Shown: positions 44,142 through 52,100 of the stretch, in pieces | How the letters are laid out: every line of letters starts with the position of its first letter | Position numbering within the stretch: the first letter of the stretch is position 1 | Source: an uncultured Lachnospiraceae bacterium | GTDB lineage: Bacteria > Bacillota > Clostridia > Lachnospirales > Lachnospiraceae | DNA: 52,155 nt | Assembly (NCBI GenBank): GCA_910583835.1 | Contig: CAJTYM010000029.1 | Span: forward strand, 1-52,155 | Reading direction: 5' to 3' | The notes under the pieces: model-generated | What the model was told of the DNA's origin: nothing | Seen by the model: the letters and a program-made list of their open reading frames with translations, nothing else | Database searches by the model: none | Translations under genes and position numbers: made by a program

Positions 44142-45497
44142 TTATTCCTCCCTCCTGATGAAATGCTCTGCATCCACACCGCGCATCAAATATGCCAAAA
44201 ATCCTGCCCCTGCAAGAAAAGCTATCCCTGTAAACAAATAAACCGCCCGCACCGTCACCTCGACAGGAAATGTCCCCACATTGTCAACGGTAAACACGAT
44301 TCTGCCCACGAACACCGCCGGAAGCAGGATTGCCGCAATCTCCAGCAGACACGGAACCAGTATCATGGAAAGGGAACAGCCATTCATAAGATAAATCCCA
44401 TATGTCCTGCTGTTGGACTGGATTTTATCATAGAACGTGACCAAAAGCCCATAAAACGTAAAACCCAGCAAAGCAACGGTCAATATCAACAGATTCCTCA
44501 CGCTGGCTGCAGATTCCCGGCGGAACAAATCCATCCCGACAGAAGTGCCGACTACCTGGGCCGGCGGGATTCCATATTTCTCCCCGATATCACGGTAAGT
44601 TCCGACAAGGTCGCTTATCTCCATGCCGTCCGCAAGCAGAACCGTCCCATCTTCCACAGCTATGTAGTCATTAAAGGCATATCTTTTGATTTCATCCACA
44701 TTTACCGGCTGCTCCTGTATACGGATTCCATGGGGGAATACAATCCTCGAATCCATGGAAGTCAACGACATATCCATCTTGCCAAAAGGCGGGAGCGACA
44801 AGCCGCGCTCCAATATCCCCACCACCCTGCAGGGAAATGCATACCCCCAATAACTGATATCTATGGCAGTTCCTACCTCGACAATCCCCTGGTAATCATT
44901 TCCCAGCAAGATGGGAATGGGGTCTGACGCCTGTCGGATGGTCATGTTCTCCTCCGTAAACCCCTCCCCTTCTACAGTACGCAAGCCAAACATCCGGTAA
45001 GCCGGAAGGTCAACCTGCGCCCCCTGAAAACACCACAGAAAACACGTCTCGTCCTCTGTAAAATAGCCACATACCGCCTCCTTCTGGTCTTCTTGCAGGA
45101 AGCCCGCATAATCATGCCCTCCCACAAAACCCGCAAGGTCGGCATCCCGTATATACACACTTTGGTCATCTTTTAAAGAAAAAAACGGATATTGCTCCAG
45201 AGAACTGATTTCTTCATAGAAAGCCATCATATTCTGACAGCCTGTGACAGTCGTAAAACTTTCAGGGACTTTATTGCTTTCATAATCTGCCATAATGTAA
45301 TTCAGAGAATACCAGGTACTGTCCTCAATATGCTGCGTAGTCTCTTCATACCGGTCGCCAATATCAAGATAATAAGAACACATGAGGACAGCCATCACCA
45401 GGCTGATAGAAAACATTGCCATCAACAGTATATTTTTAAACAGGCTTTTCTGGAAACTCCGCAGAAACTCCTCCCCCATAAACCTTATCTTTCGCAT
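44142..45497 (-). CDS. MacB-topology permease, paralog 2
   Basis: A 451-residue tandem copy of the preceding gene type, beginning MRKIRFMGEEFLRSFQKS, with the same helix layout and C-terminal VRNLLILTVALLGFTFYG. By eye roughly three quarters of residues match, with the C-terminal membrane part best kept and the outer domain (about 95-280) more changed. The ATG at 45497 follows GGGAGGAATCA; a longer frame from 45542 overlaps the lipoprotein gene and is not needed. Two such permeases with one ATPase could form a heterodimer. Confidence 0.85.
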   Translation of the reverse strand: MRKIRFMGEEFLRSFQKSLFKNILLMAMFSISLVMAVLMCSYYLDIGDRYEETTQHIEDSTWYSLNYIMADYESNKVPESFTTVTGCQNMMAFYEEISSLEQYPFFSLKDDQSVYIRDADLAGFVGGHDYAGFLQEDQKEAVCGYFTEDETCFLWCFQGAQVDLPAYRMFGLRTVEGEGFTEENMTIRQASDPIPILLGNDYQGIVEVGTAIDISYWGYAFPCRVVGILERGLSLPPFGKMDMSLTSMDSRIVFPHGIRIQEQPVNVDEIKRYAFNDYIAVEDGTVLLADGMEISDLVGTYRDIGEKYGIPPAQVVGTSVGMDLFRRESAASVRNLLILTVALLGFTFYGLLVTFYDKIQSNSRTYGIYLMNGCSLSMILVPCLLEIAAILLPAVFVGRIVFTVDNVGTFPVEVTVRAVYLFTGIAFLAGAGFLAYLMRGVDAEHFIRREE

Positions 45498-45541
45498 TGA
45501 TTCCTCCCACTCATACCCTGCCGCAAATTCACAATTATCCA

Positions 45542-46051
45542 TTATGGCAACGGACCATTGACGCCATCTTCCCCTATTTCCTCCTCATCGCTATAAAAGT
45601 AAGACGCCGGAAAATATCCCTGTTCTTCCTCCGGTATTTCTACCTCTTCCCTGTTGCAATACTTTATCCGGCAAATCTCTTCGTCTGTCTCTCCCTTATA
45701 AAATACTGCATAACAGATATAATCCGTCTCCCTCTCTCCAAGATAATTGCCATTCACATCCCACTGGGAATTTTTTGTGAATTCATAATAGTCCATAATA
45801 TCCAGCATATCTTCTTTTGTCAATTCCTCAATTACATCAACACTCAAAAGAAACCTTGTACTTTTTAATTCGTCTGTACCTTCGTGTGTCCAGCTATTAT
45901 AGCGGACTTTCCATTTTCCTTCCCTGTAAGTCTTTGTAGCCGCATGGCTTTCCTGCTTAGCGCTGTATGCTTTTGCGCCCTTCGCACCGCAGCCAAAGAC
46001 TAAGCTTGACAGCAAAACAGCCAGCGAAAATATCCGTATAAATTTGTTCAA
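45542..46051 (-). CDS. Small lipoprotein, paralog 1
   Basis: A 169-residue predicted lipoprotein. Signal FIRIFSLAVLLSSLVFG leads to lipobox Cys21. The mature part has HAATKTYREGKWKVRY, then LTKEDMLDIMDYYEFT, ERETDYICYAVFYKGETDEE, and the tail EEVEIPEEEQGYFP. The family is not recognised. It is the last of three tandem paralogs, with its own promoter upstream. It lies 44 bases before the permease. A sensing or immunity role on the cell surface is inferred from the neighbours. Confidence 0.8.
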   Translation of the reverse strand: MNKFIRIFSLAVLLSSLVFGCGAKGAKAYSAKQESHAATKTYREGKWKVRYNSWTHEGTDELKSTRFLLSVDVIEELTKEDMLDIMDYYEFTKNSQWDVNGNYLGERETDYICYAVFYKGETDEEICRIKYCNREEVEIPEEEQGYFPASYFYSDEEEIGEDGVNGPLP

Positions 46052-46187
46052 TTTACATCCTCCAGCACGATAAGTTTATCCTTTGCATGTATCAGAAAAA
46101 TTCGGAATCCTCGTTTATTATTTTCTATAATAAAGTTTCTGATAATTCATTCTTATATTTATAATACCTCAAATATTGTATAAAAAT

Positions 46188-46216
46188 ACTATAATGCATT
46201 TCGATTATATTGTCAA
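46188..46216 (-). promoter_or_regulatory. Promoter of lipoprotein paralog 1
   Basis: On the minus strand TTGACA (46216-46211) and TATAGT (46193-46188) have a 17-base spacer. The site is part of a 265-base AT-rich gap that is homologous to the gap ahead of paralog 2, and no gene is visible in it (46052-46318). Confidence 0.7.
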
Positions 46217-46318
46217 GAATACAAAAATATATATTTTATTAAAATACTTAATAAGTATTTTCTCGCATCATTTCTTCTCTTATAAATCAAAATATTTTTA
46301 CCGAAACCGACTTCACCA

Positions 46319-46819
46319 TTATGGCAGCGCCCCATTGATGCCATCTTCTCCCAAATCCTCCTCATCATTGCGGAAATAGGATGCTGGAAAATATCCCTGC
46401 TCCTCCTCCGGTATCTCTACCTCTTCTCCATTGCAATATTTTATTCTGCAAAATTCTTGATCTGTCTCGCCCTCATAAAACACAGCATAACAGACGTAAT
46501 CCGTCTCCCGCTCACCTATATAATGATTGTTAGCATCCCACTGGGCATTTCTCGTAAATTCATAATAATCCATGATGTCCAGTATCTCTTGCTCTGTCAG
46601 TTCCTGTTCCACATTTACAGATAGGTACAACATTGTTTTTGTAATCCTGTCCGTGCCTTCCTGCATACGTTTCTCATACCGAATTTTCCATTTTCCATCC
46701 CGGTAGGTCTTTACCGCTGCATGTTTTTCCTGCATGGCGTTATAATCTTTTGAACCGCAGCCAAAGACTAAGCTTGACAGCAAAACAACCACCGCAAATA
46801 TCTGTAAAAATTTGTTCAT
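46319..46819 (-). CDS. Small lipoprotein, paralog 2
   Basis: A 166-residue copy of the same type: lipobox LSSLVFGC with Cys21, HAAVKTYRDGKWKIRY, TEQEILDIMDYYEFTRN, ERETDYVCYAVFYEGETDQE and VEIPEEEQGYFPASYF. It is closest to paralog 1. The unit of gene plus upstream promoter region has been duplicated, about 770 bases apart. The three copies differ most in the stretch after KVRY (about 45-65). Confidence 0.8.
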   Translation of the reverse strand: MNKFLQIFAVVVLLSSLVFGCGSKDYNAMQEKHAAVKTYRDGKWKIRYEKRMQEGTDRITKTMLYLSVNVEQELTEQEILDIMDYYEFTRNAQWDANNHYIGERETDYVCYAVFYEGETDQEFCRIKYCNGEEVEIPEEEQGYFPASYFRNDEEDLGEDGINGALP

Positions 46820-46954
46820 TTTTCATCCTCACGCCTGATAGGTTTATCTTTTGTACGCATCAGAAAAATTCAGACTCCTCGCTTATTATTTTCTATATAA
46901 TATTTCTGACAATTTATTCTTGTATTTATAATATCCCATATATTTTATAATCAT

Positions 46955-46983
46955 ACTATAATGCATTCTAATTATATTGTCAA
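46955..46983 (-). promoter_or_regulatory. Promoter of lipoprotein paralog 2
   Basis: TTGACA (46983-46978) and TATAGT (46960-46955) on the minus strand, 17-base spacer, in the same context as the promoter at 46188-46216. The surrounding gap (46820-47098) holds no gene. Confidence 0.7.
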
Positions 46984-47098
46984 TAATATTAGAATTTATG
47001 TTATATTAAAATACTTAATAAATGTTTTCTTGCTTCATTTCTTCTCTTATAAATCAAAATATTTTTTATTTCTACCGAAACCTATACGGATTCCATCA

Positions 47099-47608
47099 TT
47101 ATGGCAAAGGATTCTCTTCACTATATTCACCTATCCCTCGTTCTCCTCTGTTCATATTAGGTTTGGGAAAATAACTCTGTTCCTCCTCCGGTATCTCTAC
47201 CTCTTCTCCATTGAAGTATTTTATCCTGTCAATTTCCTCATCCGTATTACCCTTGTAAAAAACTGCATAACAGGTATAATCCGTCTCTTTCTCTCCTTTA
47301 TAGTGATTGTTTGCATCCAGTTGAGCATTGACCGTTAATTCATAATAATCCATAATGTCCAGCATTTCTTCCTTTGTCAGTTCCTGCTCCACATTGACAG
47401 ACAGAAAAAACGTTGTACTTTTTATTCTGCCCGTATAATCCCATCCCCTACTATCATAGCGAACTTTCCATTTCCCTTCCTGATATGTCTTTGCCGCCGC
47501 ATGATTTTCTTTCATTGTCTCATAGGAATTCTTTCTTTCACAGCCAACGATTATATATGATATTAACAAAACGGCAATAAACGCCTGTATATATATTCTT
47601 TTCTTCAT
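47099..47608 (-). CDS. Small lipoprotein, paralog 3
   Basis: A 169-residue, more divergent member: signal IQAFIAVLLISYIIVGC with Cys23, HAAAKTYQEGKWKVRYDSR, LTKEEMLDIMDYYELTVNAQ and EKETDYTCYAVFYKGNTDEE; the tail is changed (YFPKPNMNRGERG). No own promoter of the kind seen for the other two copies lies in the short gap upstream. Instead a strong hairpin separates it from the secreted-peptide gene, so it is probably read through from that gene. Confidence 0.8.
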   Translation of the reverse strand: MKKRIYIQAFIAVLLISYIIVGCERKNSYETMKENHAAAKTYQEGKWKVRYDSRGWDYTGRIKSTTFFLSVNVEQELTKEEMLDIMDYYELTVNAQLDANNHYKGEKETDYTCYAVFYKGNTDEEIDRIKYFNGEEVEIPEEEQSYFPKPNMNRGERGIGEYSEENPLP

Positions 47609-47631
47609 CTACTCAGCTTCCTCTCATAATC

Positions 47632-47667
47632 CTGTCAGCCGACAAGCTTTGTGCTGTCGGCTGACAG
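47632..47667 (-). terminator. Hairpin between secreted peptide and lipoprotein genes
   Basis: CTGTCAGCCGACA (47632-47644) and TGTCGGCTGACAG (47655-47667) form a perfect 13-bp stem with a ten-base loop. No T run follows on the minus strand, so it may be an attenuator or an mRNA-stabilising structure rather than a full terminator. Confidence 0.65.
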
Positions 47668-47687
47668 ATAATGTTAAGCCATGATAC

Positions 47688-48038
47688 TTAATTCTGATCC
47701 CATTTAGTATCAAAATCTACCGTACCAATGCCATATGCATGGTATGCAACACCTGTTCCGCCTGACCTAGGCGAACTTGCCGTTGCCGTTGGTTTGCCAT
47801 AGCCAAAGCCCCACTGTCCATAATATTCAGCTCCTGCAGCCATATTGAGGCCTACTCCCGCTGCATCATAGCCCGAGACTTTCGTATAACTGTAATACCC
47901 ATCCGAGGCATGTCTCCTTGAACCAGTGGCATTAATGCTATTCGCTGCATTTACCGCAGGCGCTGCCGCGCATACCACCATGACCATCAGTGTCAGAACT
48001 GCCAGTACCTTCTTTCCGTTCATCATCAGTTTCTTCAT
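47688..48038 (-). CDS. Small secreted peptide, candidate bacteriocin or signal
   Basis: A 116-residue precursor. A basic start and hydrophobic stretch (KKVLAVLTLMVMVVCAAAPA) end at a likely signal peptidase site AVNA-AN near residue 31. The mature part of about 85 residues has no Cys and is rich in Gly, Ala and Tyr (GYYSYTKVSGYDAAGVGLNM, YGQWGFGYGKPTATASSP), ending TKWDQN. Size and the next-door ABC/lipoprotein genes recall lactococcin 972-type loci, but I cannot claim sequence membership. The ATG at 48038 follows AAGGAG with a ten-base spacer. A 250-base leader precedes it. Confidence 0.7.
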   Translation of the reverse strand: MKKLMMNGKKVLAVLTLMVMVVCAAAPAVNAANSINATGSRRHASDGYYSYTKVSGYDAAGVGLNMAAGAEYYGQWGFGYGKPTATASSPRSGGTGVAYHAYGIGTVDFDTKWDQN

Positions 48039-48327
48039 ATCTAAAACACTCCTTCCTCTCTCGGCGGATTTCATCTGTCCGCTCTTTGTAACGCCGCACC
48101 CAAACAATATTATCCATTTTAACCTCCGGCAAATCCGCGGCAAGACCTGCCAATTTCCACCTCCTTTTTCATTTGTATTTGATAAGCTTATCATTTGTAT
48201 CTTTAAGGCAGCCTAAGGCTGCTCTTGATACCTTCTTTATCAGTTATGTAATAACTGTTCCGTATATCTGTTTTTCTGTGATATACTTTATAAATAAAAT
48301 ATTATGCCAACGCAAGTATTTTGTCAA
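48039..48327 (-). promoter_or_regulatory. Promoter and long leader of the secreted-peptide operon
   Basis: On the minus strand TTGACA (48327-48322) and TAATAT (48304-48299) with a 17-base spacer drive the peptide gene. The leader of about 250 bases holds GCAGCC-taa-GGCTGC (48208-48222), a 14-bp palindrome TGATAAGCTTATCA (48180-48193) flanked by TTTGTAT on both sides, and a strong AAGGAGG with TTG start (48153) opening a second frame. No other gene is seen in 48196-48613. Confidence 0.6.
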
Positions 48328-48613
48328 GGGATTTTTCGGAAATTTTCAACCGCAAAAAGCATATTTATATATATCACTCACAAAACAGGCATTTTTACTA
48401 TAGAAAAAGCAATATAGAACATAAATTATTTTTGCCCCAACAAATCCATGTTTCCTCACGTTTGATTACCTTTCCCTCACGGATAATACTTTTTAAATTA
48501 AATATTTACTTTCCAAATCAATTATGGTATATTATAATATATGTTACAGGATGAAAATATTTAACCATATTTTATCTACAGCCGTAACATACGTTTTGTA
48601 CAGAAAGGCCATT

Positions 48614-48982
48614 ATGAGTAAAAAAATCAGAATAACGGGAAATGAGGATGCCTTTGCTGAAAATCTGCAGAACTGCCTCGGTGAGATGCTGATACTATTC
48701 ATGCTCAAGCAGAGACCAATGTATACTTACGAGATTACGCAGGAAATCAGCCGGATTAGCAATGGCGCCTTTACCTATAAGTCTCTCTACCCTTATATCT
48801 ATCGTCTGAAAAATGCTGACTGTATTAGTGAGGAGAGTAAGGAGGTGGAAAAGAACAGGACAAGGATTTATTTCAATATTACAGCGCATGGGCGGGAACA
48901 TCTGGTGAATATCAAGAGAAAATACCGGGAGCTGACTACTGCTGCCAACATTATCTTGGACCTTGATGAAATGATATACTAA
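48614..48982 (+). CDS. PadR-family transcriptional regulator
   Basis: A 122-residue winged-helix protein. The N-terminal wHTH is visible from LGEMLILFMLKQRPMYTYEI through EISRISNGAFTYKSLYPYIY to EEVEKNRTRIYFNITAHG-like strands, with a short C-terminal helix. The tyrosine-rich recognition helix is typical of PadR. ATG 48614 follows AGAAAGG. A TATAAT at 48533-48538 sits in the palindrome ATATTATAATAT, a possible autoregulatory site. It is divergent from the peptide operon and in tandem with a HAAS-like protein. Confidence 0.9.
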   Translation: MSKKIRITGNEDAFAENLQNCLGEMLILFMLKQRPMYTYEITQEISRISNGAFTYKSLYPYIYRLKNADCISEESKEVEKNRTRIYFNITAHGREHLVNIKRKYRELTTAANIILDLDEMIY

Positions 48983-48992
48983 GGAGTGCAAC

Positions 48993-49394
48993 ATGGCAAA
49001 CGTACCAAATGATAAAATATCAAGAAAATTTATACGAGAAACAAAACAATTATTAAATTGCCCGAGAGACTACCGCAAGCAGTTTATCGCGGATTTGCAG
49101 GAAAGCCTGGCAAAATTTATATCGGAAAACGAATCTGTCGATGAATCTGACATTATCAGCTACTTCGGCACACCCGATGATTTGGCGCAGACTTATCTGG
49201 ACAGCATTCCGCAGGAGGAACTGTCCGCATATACACGCAACAGGAAACTTCGCATTATCATCATATTCCTTGTTCTGATTCTCTCGTCAGGCATCACCGT
49301 CTCTTACCTGTCTTATGAAGCTTATGTATCTAAAAAATTAAGAGTAATTAAGATAGAAGAAACCATTAAGACATTGGATGAGGACATAGAATAA
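48993..49394 (+). CDS. HAAS/DUF1700-like membrane protein
   Basis: A 133-residue protein. The first part (KFIRETKQLLNCPRDYRKQF, then LQESLAKFISEN and ISYFGTPDDLAQTYLDSIPQ) is the HAAS helical domain usually coupled to PadR regulators. One membrane helix follows (IIIIFLVLILSSGITVSYL, about 89-107), then a short Lys-rich outside tail. It lies ten bases after padR and is co-transcribed. PadR-HAAS pairs are thought to link envelope state to transcription. Confidence 0.8.
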   Translation: MANVPNDKISRKFIRETKQLLNCPRDYRKQFIADLQESLAKFISENESVDESDIISYFGTPDDLAQTYLDSIPQEELSAYTRNRKLRIIIIFLVLILSSGITVSYLSYEAYVSKKLRVIKIEETIKTLDEDIE

Positions 49395-49425
49395 GATAGA
49401 TTTACCAACAGAGAGGGGAAACCTA

Positions 49426-49881
49426 ATGAAGAAATTAATTGTTATCTTAACCGCATTTACTTTAATTCTGAACACAGCAATTGTCTCCAATGCAAGCGCC
49501 GGCGCGGCTGAACCCTGCGCTCCATACGGAGACACTGAAATTGTAGATTTGGGCGATGGCTATACCGTAGAATATGAAATTACGGAAATCAACCCTAATG
49601 CCCGCGCCAGCACGAAGACCGTTGAAAAAACCGCCAACTTTAAAAGGGACGGTGTGATAGTAGCGACCATAGTACTGACAGCATCTTTTTCCTACACGGG
49701 TTCCTCTGCTACCTGCACCAGTGCTTATGCTGGTTATTCCATGTATCACGGATGGGATTACAGCAACAGGTCAACCACCCGCAGCGGAAACACCGCTAAA
49801 ACAAGCGCAAGAATATCAAACGTTTATTATGCTGATGTAGAAGTAACTCTGACCTGCAGCAACACTGGCGTAGTCTCCTAG
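49426..49881 (+). CDS. Small secreted protein of the PadR operon
   Basis: A 151-residue precursor with a clear signal peptide (IVILTAFTLILNTAIVSNAS, cleavage near 25). The mature part starts near AGAAEPCAPYGDTEIVDLG. It is rich in Thr, Ser and Tyr and has three Cys residues, for example in SSATCTSAYAGYSMYHGWDY and VEVTLTCSNTG. The pattern suggests a beta-rich exported protein. The family is not recognised. It follows the HAAS gene by 31 bases behind GAGAGGGG and ends at a clear terminator. Confidence 0.75.
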   Translation: MKKLIVILTAFTLILNTAIVSNASAGAAEPCAPYGDTEIVDLGDGYTVEYEITEINPNARASTKTVEKTANFKRDGVIVATIVLTASFSYTGSSATCTSAYAGYSMYHGWDYSNRSTTRSGNTAKTSARISNVYYADVEVTLTCSNTGVVS

Positions 49882-50248
49882 CATCGGTTGCAGGACTAAT
49901 TTCAGGCAGCTCCAAGCCGCAAGACCCTGTAAGTTTTTGGGTTTTGCGGCTTGTTTCCATTTGAACCTGAGCTTTATGACAGACTTGTCGCTTTGGTTTG
50001 TTCACTAATTTTTCCGTAATATATTCATTTCTTCGCTAGTTTTTCTGTAGCAATCATTCAGAAGACCGTTATGCCACTATGCTGGCATATAACTTAAAAA
50101 TAACATATAGCAAATTTCTCTAAATGCATCTAATCTACAGCAAACCCTAAGGGGTTTATAAAAAACACAAAATGTAATTAATTATCTTTCATTCAATGAA
50201 GATTTTTGATATAATATGTAAGAAATTATCGTATGAGGGGGAGAGAAT
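49882..50248. other. Intergenic stretch with terminator and small hairpin
   Basis: This 367-base AT-rich gap holds the terminator at 49914-49952, a small TATGCCA/TGGCATA hairpin (50070-50089), and a TATAAT (50210-50215) with a poor -35 ahead of the next gene. I see no gene in it. Confidence 0.6.
49914..49952 (+). terminator. Terminator after the PadR operon
   Basis: AAGCCGCAAGACCC and GGGTTTTGCGGCTT pair over 13-14 bases, followed by GTTT. Confidence 0.8.
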
Positions 50249-51955
50249 ATGATAGTAAAGTTACTTTTCACAATAATTGTTTTTATTATTTGTGCAATAC
50301 TTTATTTTAAGTTTAGGGAGAATGAACATTCTCTTGGTTTTGTTATTGTTACCGGGCTTATTTCTGCAATTCTCGTGAACATACTCATTCCAACAAATAT
50401 ATCAATATTTGATATTTTTAATTATACAGAACAAATATCAAATGATGCCCAAACCAATAATGCGGAAACAATTTCTCCTGGTGAGGAGGAATTTATTTCT
50501 GATGAAAATGAGTCTATTCCTGATAATATGATAACCAAAGAGCCAGAAGAAACGCCAGAAAAAACACCAAAAGAAACGCCAGAAAAAGCGCCGGAAGAAG
50601 CACCAGAAGAAGCACCGGAAGAAATATCAACAGCAAAAACTGAAGTACCAGAACTTACTATTCCTCCATTAAATTCTTTAGACAAGAATATAAATAATAT
50701 TGCGGATAATCTTTTAGAAATTGAACCTATTGCCCTTAACTATTTAGAAGGAAACATTACAAGCGATGACCAATTAGACACTTATACGTTTATCCCACTA
50801 ATAGATGGTACATATCGTTTTGAAACCATGGATATGTTAGGCGGCGTGAAAATTAATCTTACTATTCTTAATCAAACTGGAAAATCAGAAAATGAAACAT
50901 CTTATGGAATTGAAAATGGTGAAGGATTGACTATTGAAAATATGGTTGCAAACGAAAAATATACTATTCAAGTCGAACAATATTCTAGCTATAGTCCATA
51001 CAAAATTTTACTTGGACCACAAAAAAATATTGTAAATATTGATGGTAACATCAACCAAGTTACTGACAGCATACAATACACTGATCAGCGAAATATTTAC
51101 AGGTTTACTCCCCCTTTAAATGGACGTTATCGCTTTGAACTAGATGAAATGATTAGCGGAGCTAAAGTGAATCTTATTATATGCAATCCTGGCGGCGAAA
51201 TAGTCGGTGAAACCTCCTATGGAATTGAAAATGGTGAAGGATTGACTATTGATAACATGATTGGTGGTGAAACTTACTGTATTTACATCACACAATATAG
51301 AAGTTATGTAAATTATAAATTATTAATTGGATATCAAAAAGAAACAGTCCAACTCAATGGTGAAACAGAGATTTCAGATAGCATTCAATATAATGCTCAA
51401 CTTAATCAATATCAATTTACCCCTCAAATAAGCGGACGATATAGATTCGAAATTTCCGATATCATCAGCGGTGCAAAAGTTAACATGGCCATATTGAATC
51501 AATCCGGCGGGGAAACAGACAGTACATCTTATGGCATATCCAATCATGAGGGATTAACAATAGATGATATGGTTGCCGGCGAGACTTATACGATACAAAT
51601 TATTCAATATAACTCATATAGTCCATATAAACTAAACATCGGATACCAAAAACAACCTGTACAACTAAACGTAAATAGTGTTTCAGACACAATACAATAT
51701 ACACAACAACAAAATATCTATTATTTTAGCCCACAATCTGATGGCAATTATACTTTTATAATTGATGATATGGTAAGCGGAATGAAAATAAACATTTCTT
51801 TATATAACGAAGGCGGAGAATGTATAGACGAAACCTCATATGGTGCAGAGAATGGTGATGAATTGTTAATAGAGAATATGATTAAAGATGAAACATATAC
51901 TATTTACATTACGCAATATGAAGGAGATGGTTCCTATTTGATGTTTATTAAATAA
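50249..51955 (+). CDS. Membrane-anchored protein with four PPC-like repeats
   Basis: A 568-residue protein. Two N-terminal helices (VKLLFTIIVFIICAILYF and LGFVIVTGLISAILVNILI) anchor it. A Glu/Pro/Lys-rich repeat (EETPEKTPKETPEKAPEEAP, about 91-115) spans the wall. From about residue 150 four repeats of about 105 residues follow, each with a YRFTP...GRYRFE entry, a SGAKVN strand, and a TSYGIENGEGLTI...M loop, ending KLLIGYQK. They resemble PPC-type beta-sandwich repeats. The gene is strikingly AT-rich, which suggests recent transfer. The start follows GAGGGGGAG. The function is unknown; a surface binding role is likely. Confidence 0.8.
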   Translation: MIVKLLFTIIVFIICAILYFKFRENEHSLGFVIVTGLISAILVNILIPTNISIFDIFNYTEQISNDAQTNNAETISPGEEEFISDENESIPDNMITKEPEETPEKTPKETPEKAPEEAPEEAPEEISTAKTEVPELTIPPLNSLDKNINNIADNLLEIEPIALNYLEGNITSDDQLDTYTFIPLIDGTYRFETMDMLGGVKINLTILNQTGKSENETSYGIENGEGLTIENMVANEKYTIQVEQYSSYSPYKILLGPQKNIVNIDGNINQVTDSIQYTDQRNIYRFTPPLNGRYRFELDEMISGAKVNLIICNPGGEIVGETSYGIENGEGLTIDNMIGGETYCIYITQYRSYVNYKLLIGYQKETVQLNGETEISDSIQYNAQLNQYQFTPQISGRYRFEISDIISGAKVNMAILNQSGGETDSTSYGISNHEGLTIDDMVAGETYTIQIIQYNSYSPYKLNIGYQKQPVQLNVNSVSDTIQYTQQQNIYYFSPQSDGNYTFIIDDMVSGMKINISLYNEGGECIDETSYGAENGDELLIENMIKDETYTIYITQYEGDGSYLMFIK

Positions 51956-52032
51956 AACTTCAGAATTTAGGAAGCTTACACTTCTGCTTGTAATTTTTAC
52001 GGCATTGGCTTACATAGACCGGCATAAAAAGA

Positions 52033-52071
52033 AATAGCATCCTTGAACCGTCCAAGGTTTAGGATGCTATT
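52033..52071 (+). terminator. Terminator after the PPC-repeat gene
   Basis: AATAGCATCCT (52033-52043) and AGGATGCTATT (52061-52071) form an 11-bp stem with an inner AACC/GGTT pairing, followed by CTT. It is located 78 bases past the stop and could work in both directions. Confidence 0.75.
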
Positions 52072-52100
52072 CTTATGGTTTATTCAATAAAGACTTTTGT

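Noticed and set aside
47688..48038. Firm assignment of the secreted peptide to lactococcin 972
   Set aside because: Size and context fit, but I do not see the family's characteristic residues, so only a candidate is reported.
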